A stretch of 9,561 nt of DNA from Microcaldota archaeon (GTDB taxonomy: Archaea > Micrarchaeota > Micrarchaeia > Norongarragalinales > UBA8480): NCBI GenBank assembly GCA_023246885.1, contig JAHFHN010000020.1, forward strand, positions 1-9,561. Direction: 5' to 3'. This document shows positions 6,420 to 9,561 of this stretch, in pieces (position 1 is the first letter of the stretch; the number at the start of each line of letters is the position of its first letter). The notes under the pieces were generated by a model, which saw only the letters and a list, made by a program, of their open reading frames with translations, ran no database searches and was not told the origin of the DNA. The translations under genes were made by a program, and so were the position numbers.

Positions 6420-6941
6420 CTACCACGGTACTTTTTTTAGTTTAGTCGCGTGAGCAATGCGATTAAATAAAATGTGCAAGAAAAATGTTGCAACGATTAC
6501 TAATAGGATATCTGTAAACACTAAGTTCACTTTTGTGTTGTAAACCGGATAAGCGACAATAAGTGCCATTATTACGAATAAAATTTTATCCATAATTGTA
6601 GATTCTTGCCCGCTTTTCATTTTTCTTCTTCTTTTTACAAAGCTTCCAATTAAATCCCCGAGCATTGCACCTAGTGACAATAAAAATGCTACTAATATTT
6701 TTTCATTAAGCGAGAGTTGCGTGAACAATTGCGGGAAAAAGGTTATGATCGCTATGCCTGTTACTGTTCCGCTTGTGACGCCAAATAGAAAGCCAATGAT
6801 TGTTTTATTCTCTCCAAATATGCGTTGTTTATCTTGAAGCTCTTTGCCCAGGTCAATTGGGGTTCTACCGTTGAATATCACTGGCGCTGCATTTGCCACG
6901 TAGGCCGGTAAAATGAACAAAAGTAAGTCGATTATTTCCAT
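6420..6941 (-). CDS. carS: CDP-archaeol synthase
   Basis: The 173-residue product matches the CarS family (formerly DUF46): LPAYVANAAPVIFNG (11-25), the PIDLGK segment (28-33), FGENKTIIGFLFG (42-54), and GAMLGDLIGSFVKRRRKMKSG split at 91-111, followed by a M117-D-K region where the family has LLDQLD. About five hydrophobic membrane segments are visible (roughly 5-24, 48-70, 82-100, 118-135, 139-160). The enzyme activates digeranylgeranylglyceryl phosphate (unsaturated archaetidic acid) with CTP to give CDP-archaeol, the precursor of polar archaeal ether lipids, in the membrane. This gene is a direct marker of an archaeal genome. The carboxylate expected near 118 is D118. The start at 6941 has an AT box about 29 nt upstream; divergent from the small C/H protein gene. 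Confidence 0.93.
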   Translation of the reverse strand: MEIIDLLLFILPAYVANAAPVIFNGRTPIDLGKELQDKQRIFGENKTIIGFLFGVTSGTVTGIAIITFFPQLFTQLSLNEKILVAFLLSLGAMLGDLIGSFVKRRRKMKSGQESTIMDKILFVIMALIVAYPVYNTKVNLVFTDILLVIVATFFLHILFNRIAHATKLKKVPW

Positions 6942-6946
6942 GCTAG

Positions 6947-6956
6947 GTTTAATATT
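6947..6956 (+). promoter_or_regulatory. Candidate TATA box for the 53-residue protein gene
   Basis: GTTTAATATT lies about 51 nt upstream of the ATG at 7003. Transcription starting about 25 nt downstream would leave a leader of roughly 25 nt, containing the Shine-Dalgarno at 6987-6993. This differs from the leaderless spacing of the other genes. It is also only a few bases from the carS start on the other strand. Confidence 0.3.
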
Positions 6957-6964
6957 GCGCCACG

Positions 6965-6976
6965 TTTTATTAAAAT
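6965..6976 (-). promoter_or_regulatory. Candidate TATA box for carS
   Basis: The minus strand reads ATTTTAATAAAA, an all A/T stretch centred about 29 nt upstream of the carS ATG. Together with the absence of a Shine-Dalgarno before carS, this fits a leaderless archaeal transcript. Confidence 0.45.
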
Positions 6977-6986
6977 CTACTTTTTC

Positions 6987-6993
6987 GGGAGGT
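6987..6993 (+). promoter_or_regulatory. Strong Shine-Dalgarno of the 53-residue protein gene
   Basis: GGGAGGT is 9 nt upstream of the ATG at 7003 and fixes that start. The same frame is open back to 6913, but the extension would run into carS. The overlapping ATG at 6995 is followed at once by TGA. It is the only clear Shine-Dalgarno in the window. Confidence 0.7.
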
Positions 6994-7002
6994 TATGTGA
7001 TT

Positions 7003-7164
7003 ATGACTACAATTAGTGATGAGATTATAAAAAATTGCAGGGAGTGCTTTTTCCAACAAGGTTATGGGGTTAAACTCATTGACCAAAAAGGAGATATACT
7101 AGTTTGTCCGCTTGATTCTAGCCATCGATATGCTATTAACGGTGGTTTGCTTAAAAGAGCTTAA
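7003..7164 (+). CDS. Small 53-residue protein with a possible metal-binding C/H set
   Basis: I do not recognise a named family. The protein has C12-x2-C15, then C35-x5-H41 (NCREC and VCPLDSSHRY), an arrangement that could hold one zinc ion like a very small ribbon: two ligands from an N-terminal helix-turn and two from a beta hairpin (YGVKLIDQKGDILVCP). The end is basic (GGLLKRA). No signal peptide or membrane segment is present. A strong Shine-Dalgarno 9 nt upstream makes translation from 7003 very likely. It is followed by a T-rich tract that would end a monocistronic transcript. Function is unknown; a structural or nucleic-acid-binding role is only a guess from size and charge. Confidence 0.72.
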   Translation: MTTISDEIIKNCRECFFQQGYGVKLIDQKGDILVCPLDSSHRYAINGGLLKRA

Positions 7165-7240
7165 TTTAGTGCTTTTTTGCTTTGTTTTTTTGATTTTGTT
7201 TTTTTTAGTTTTGTTCGATTGTTTAATTTTTTGATTTTAG
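7165..7240 (+). terminator. Long T-rich tract, candidate archaeal terminator
   Basis: Directly after the small-protein stop the + strand holds a series of T-runs, including TTTTTT near 7174, TTTTTTT near 7184 and TTTTTTTT near 7200, broken by single G or GA. No stable hairpin is present. Archaeal RNA polymerase terminates on such T-tracts, so this likely ends the small-gene transcript before the next promoter. Confidence 0.55.
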
Positions 7241-7247
7241 TTTAATG
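7241..7247 (+). promoter_or_regulatory. Candidate TATA-like box for the 190-residue protein gene
   Basis: TTTAATG lies about 29 nt before the ATG at 7273, the same spacing as the other candidate boxes. It is embedded in T-rich DNA, so the match is weaker evidence than elsewhere. Confidence 0.3.
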
Positions 7248-7272
7248 CAAGTTTGAGTTGAGTGTAAAAATT

Positions 7273-7845
7273 ATGGATTTATTATCATTTGGAAAAAAGT
7301 CAATTGAGCAAATAATGAAAGATGGGGTAAAAAATGAAGCCCAGCTCAAGCAACTTATAAGCGAAGCTTGCCAACGCGGTGCAATGCACGCAAAGTTATT
7401 CGTAGATGCACATGGGCCTGATAAAAAAGCAACTGAAGATGTTTTGATTGACCTCATTAACCAAGTAACTAAAGAAAAAGGGGTTCTATACTGTAAAGGC
7501 GAAATCGAAAGTTCAATAGAGGCCAATGAACTATACACTGCATTTTCGGAGATTGAAGTAGTGACTGCTAATTTCAACACTTTAGTTAACCTTGCATTGC
7601 GCTATGCGCCTGCGGGGGTTGAAATCCTAGAGCCAGATAACCTTTCGCTAAGCATGAAAGAGTGTCAAGATATATTGCTTGACGCCAGCCAAAGTTCACA
7701 AATGTATTCCAAGTTTATTTTAGAGAATTCAATGAATGAAGCGCAAAAAGTTGACTTCGCTGAACGTATAAAGCGCAAAGCAGAATATGGTGCAAAATTA
7801 CGCGGCTCAAAGCAAATAACCGAAGACGGCACTAAAAGCCAATAA
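7273..7845 (+). CDS. 190-residue archaeal protein of unknown function
   Basis: From the ATG at 7273 the product has 190 residues. I cannot name the family, but the centre looks like a conserved archaeal domain: HGPDKKATEDVLIDLINQV (47-65), then GVLYCKGEIESSIEAN (70-85), ELYTAFSEIEVVTANF (86-101), the striking LALRYAPAGVEILEPDN (107-123) and a helix KECQDILLDASQSSQMYSKFILEN (129-152). This suggests an alpha-beta ferredoxin-like core with flanking helices. The N terminus (1-45) is helical, and the tail (160-190) is charged and likely disordered. No membrane segment. The frame extends 5 codons back to a TTG, which I reject in favour of the ATG with an AT box about 29 nt upstream. It is monocistronic, followed by a T-run terminator. 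Confidence 0.8.
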   Translation: MDLLSFGKKSIEQIMKDGVKNEAQLKQLISEACQRGAMHAKLFVDAHGPDKKATEDVLIDLINQVTKEKGVLYCKGEIESSIEANELYTAFSEIEVVTANFNTLVNLALRYAPAGVEILEPDNLSLSMKECQDILLDASQSSQMYSKFILENSMNEAQKVDFAERIKRKAEYGAKLRGSKQITEDGTKSQ

Positions 7846-7846
7846 C

Positions 7847-7877
7847 TTTTTTTTGCTTCTATTTTTCTCTATTCTTT
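7847..7877 (+). terminator. T-run terminator after the 190-residue protein gene
   Basis: TTTTTTTT at 7847-7854 starts one base after the stop codon, followed by further T-runs (TTTTT, TTCTTTT). There is no hairpin. This matches archaeal U-tract termination and lies in the gap before the convergent 107-residue gene. Confidence 0.55.
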
Positions 7878-7898
7878 TGCTAAACGGTTTTTGTACTA

Positions 7899-8222
7899 TC
7901 AGCATAGTGGCAAGTGTAAATTCCACAAGCGTTTAAACGACTGGCCGTATAGTTTAGAATTAGTGACGAAAACTACGTCTCCGGTTTTAGATAGTCGAAA
8001 GTGAGTGACGTTTTCAGCTGGTTTAAAGTCACGCATTTCTTCTATAAGCTCTGCATATTGTTCACGAAGCGAGTTTTTTGCTTCTAGACTCTTTTCTCGC
8101 CTGTTCAATAGCTTCTCTTGTCTGCTTAACCTGTGCTTTTCGTGAATGCCTTTGATGATTGCTTGAACCCTACACGGCAATTCATCATAACGCATTCGAC
8201 TATTAGCTGGCGTTTCGACCAT
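7899..8222 (-). CDS. 107-residue charged, coiled-coil-like protein of unknown function
   Basis: No family is recognised. The middle (about 20-66) is a long, highly charged helix with Lys/Arg/Glu/Leu spacing (EKLLNRREKSLEAKNSLREQ at 36-55) that could form a coiled coil. The C-terminal third looks like a small beta hairpin (NVTHFRLSKTGDVVFVTN, 71-88) ending in KRLWNLHLPLC. No signal peptide or membrane segment. The ATG at 8220-8222 is preceded by GGGGGC (8231-8236 region), not a standard Shine-Dalgarno; an AT stretch (8243-8250, ACTATAAT on this strand) about 25 nt upstream could be a promoter. The frame has no overlapping better candidate and codon use resembles the neighbours, so I accept it as a gene with moderate confidence. 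Confidence 0.6.
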   Translation of the reverse strand: MVETPANSRMRYDELPCRVQAIIKGIHEKHRLSRQEKLLNRREKSLEAKNSLREQYAELIEEMRDFKPAENVTHFRLSKTGDVVFVTNSKLYGQSFKRLWNLHLPLC

Positions 8223-8299
8223 TATGTTTTGCCCCCAAGTTGATTATAGTAATTTTCTGATTAATAAAATAAAACGCCTATATTTTAGTTAAAACAGAG

Positions 8300-8317
8300 A
8301 AAAAAAAGATTTTTTTT
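8300..8317 (-). terminator. A8/T8 palindrome, candidate terminator downstream of secD
   Basis: Eight A (8300-8307), GA, then eight T (8310-8317). Read on the minus strand it ends in a run of eight T about 85-95 nt after the secD stop and so could terminate that transcript. It lies in the 178-bp gap 8223-8400, which otherwise holds a 7-bp direct repeat GCATTGT (8321-8327, 8331-8337), AT-rich DNA and no convincing gene. Confidence 0.4.
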
Positions 8318-8392
8318 ATCGCATTGTACTGCATTGTCGGCTTTTGGACAAATGTTTTGTTTTTGCAGTAATAGTGTCTTAGAAAATGAGGC

Positions 8393-8413
8393 GTACAAAA
8401 TTATCTTTTGTAC
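8393..8413. repeat. Perfect 8-bp inverted repeat over the secD stop codon
   Basis: GTACAAAA (8393-8400) and TTTTGTAC (8406-8413) are separated by 5 bases that contain the secD stop (TAA on the minus strand, 8403-8401). In the mRNA the last codons of secD would pair with the first bases after the stop. No T-run follows directly. Confidence 0.6.
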
Positions 8414-9561
8414 ATTTCTTCAATTATTGCCCCAAAAGCGGGCCTTGTTATAAGAATGCCAACTAGTATTCCGATTATTGTAGCTAGTGCGAACCCGCTT
8501 ATTTCCACTATTCCAGATAATAATAGCGGCATCATTGCAACTATTGCAACTCCTGCTGTTGTAAATATAATGCTAAATGCCTTGCCTATTTTCTCACGTA
8601 ACCCATATTCGGTTTCTTCTTCGTCTTGTTTTTTCTTAGCAAGCACTTCGTCCGTGATTATCAACTGGTCGTCTACTCCTGTTCCAATAAGTGAGATAAT
8701 TCCCGCCATTGCAGCTAAGTCTAAATTGCCAATTCTGCCAAGCACCGCTGTTAAAATCAGGATTTCAATTGAGTTTATCAAAACAATTGGCACGCTTAAC
8801 TTGTAGTCTTTATAGCGTAAAATAATGAGTAATGCAACAATCGCTATTGCTAATAAAGTTGCAATTACGCTGTAAGTGAGGAATTGTCTGCCAAGCGCAG
8901 GTTCAATTGCAAAAGAGCTACCTACAAGCGCGCTTACTGGCAACTTGCCTCCACTGATTACGCTTTTCAATTGCTTTATTTGTATTAATGCATAAGATTC
9001 TTGTTCTTTTTCAGTTGCACCAAGCGCTGCTCCAGTAATTGAATAGAATTGTGAAATGCTTCCGCTTGCTAGCCCTTCTGATAATTGCGGAGCTGAAAGC
9101 AAGCCAATGGCGCGCCATTCGCTTATCTCGCCACGAATTGTTAAAGGAACGATATCTGCATCTGTTTTAACAAGCACTTTTTTAGAAGTGTTTGAATTAA
9201 TTACGCTAGTTGCACCACTTCCTCCTGCGGTTTCAAATCCTGCTGCTTGTAATGCCGATTGTATTTTTGGAAGTGTAGATTGACTTACAACTACTGTTGT
9301 TTTGTTGCGTAATACTGCTGAAGCAACTGTGCTGTTACTAGCGGAACCTGTGAGTTCATCAACGAATATGAGTGTGATATCATTGCCTTCTTTTTTCAAA
9401 GAGTCTGTAGCTTGTTTTTGACTTAGTACGTCGAGTTCGCTTCGTTGTAAAATAATGGCTGCGTTTTCTGGTCGGTCTAGAAACATGTATACTGGGTAAT
9501 TTGCTTTTCCGCGGTCAGCTTCTGAAAATGCTTCGGCCCCTTGTCTCGTAACTGAAAAACT
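8401..9561 (-). CDS. secD: Protein-export membrane protein SecD (archaeal), 5'-truncated by window edge
   Basis: The frame is open from the right edge to TAA at 8403-8401 (386 visible codons), so the ATG at 9486 is internal and the true start lies outside. The visible part holds an extracytoplasmic portion, then a C-terminal membrane domain with segments beginning near 9486-numbered residues 202, 230, 258, 303 and 333. Family motifs are LPVSALVGSSFAIEPALGRQ (182-201), RYKDYKLSVPIVLINSIEI (224-242), GIISLIGTGVDDQLIITDE split at 262-280, and the end GILVGILITRPAFGAIIEE (339-357). SecD with SecF forms an RND-related membrane complex that helps Sec-dependent export; archaea use it without SecA. 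The D-D pair in GTGVDDQ is the conserved intramembrane site. SecF is not in view. Confidence 0.93.
   Translation of the reverse strand, partial: SFSVTRQGAEAFSEADRGKANYPVYMFLDRPENAAIILQRSELDVLSQKQATDSLKKEGNDITLIFVDELTGSASNSTVASAVLRNKTTVVVSQSTLPKIQSALQAAGFETAGGSGATSVINSNTSKKVLVKTDADIVPLTIRGEISEWRAIGLLSAPQLSEGLASGSISQFYSITGAALGATEKEQESYALIQIKQLKSVISGGKLPVSALVGSSFAIEPALGRQFLTYSVIATLLAIAIVALLIILRYKDYKLSVPIVLINSIEILILTAVLGRIGNLDLAAMAGIISLIGTGVDDQLIITDEVLAKKKQDEEETEYGLREKIGKAFSIIFTTAGVAIVAMMPLLLSGIVEISGFALATIIGILVGILITRPAFGAIIEEMYKR

Noticed and set aside
6913..7002. N-terminal extension of the 53-residue gene to 6913
   Set aside because: It overlaps the carS coding start, and the strong Shine-Dalgarno at 6987-6993 points to ATG 7003.
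7258..7272. TTG start of the 190-residue gene
   Set aside because: There is no ribosome binding site, and an ATG five codons later fits the AT-box spacing.
7242..7580. A minus-strand frame antisense to the 190-residue gene
   Set aside because: The + strand frame has patterned, folded-protein-like sequence, an ATG with an AT box and a terminator; the antisense frame is Ser-rich.
8224..8292. 22-codon + strand micro-ORF in the spacer
   Set aside because: There is no Shine-Dalgarno, promoter or recognisable sequence, and it lies at the 5' side of an opposite-strand gene.
8408..9283. Two + strand open frames (8408-8806 and 9056-9283)
   Set aside because: They are antisense to secD, whose family motifs are unmistakable; their residue content is the Ser/Ile/Pro bias typical of antisense frames.

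Overview
The window reads as a piece of an archaeal chromosome, moderately AT-rich and gene-dense, most likely from a small-genome (DPANN-like) euryarchaeal-type lineage; the exact lineage is inference. The archaeal assignment rests on a CDP-archaeol synthase (CarS), a Hel308-like Ski2-family helicase, an archaeal-type SecD, a tRNA-Gln whose gene carries a short intron bounded by a bulge-helix-bulge-like fold, and AT-rich boxes centred about 27-32 nt upstream of many ATG codons, the spacing expected of TATA boxes driving leaderless mRNAs.

Layout. Positions 1-1997 (+): a tightly packed three-gene run of a 5'-truncated HTH-like protein, an Amidohydro_2-type TIM-barrel hydrolase and a GNAT-like acyltransferase that overlaps the hydrolase by ATGA. 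It converges on the long (-) strand helicase gene (2018-4093). Divergent from the helicase is a YbaK-domain aminoacyl-tRNA deacylase-like gene (+), which converges on a basic protein of unknown family (-). Upstream of that lies a Nudix hydrolase (-), and divergent from it csaA (+), the two sharing one AT-rich box. csaA ends 2 bp from a convergent GNAT acetyltransferase (-). Behind that GNAT gene on the same strand come the split tRNA-Gln(CTG) gene and carS. Divergent from carS is a 53-codon gene with C/H residues and the only strong Shine-Dalgarno sequence in the window, then a T-rich spacer, a 190-codon protein of unknown function (+), a 107-codon coiled-coil-like protein (-), a 178-bp AT-rich spacer, and the 3' part of secD (-), which runs off the right edge.

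Functionally the window is mostly housekeeping: translation quality control and tRNA (YbaK-like, CsaA, tRNA-Gln), DNA repair/replication restart (Hel308-like), membrane lipid synthesis (CarS), protein export (SecD), plus small metabolic and acyltransfer enzymes. I see no CRISPR array, transposase, integrase, toxin-antitoxin pair or phage gene. The most distinctive item is the tRNA-Gln intron at the non-canonical 26/27 position. Four or five short proteins are unrecognised and two of them look like conserved archaeal families.
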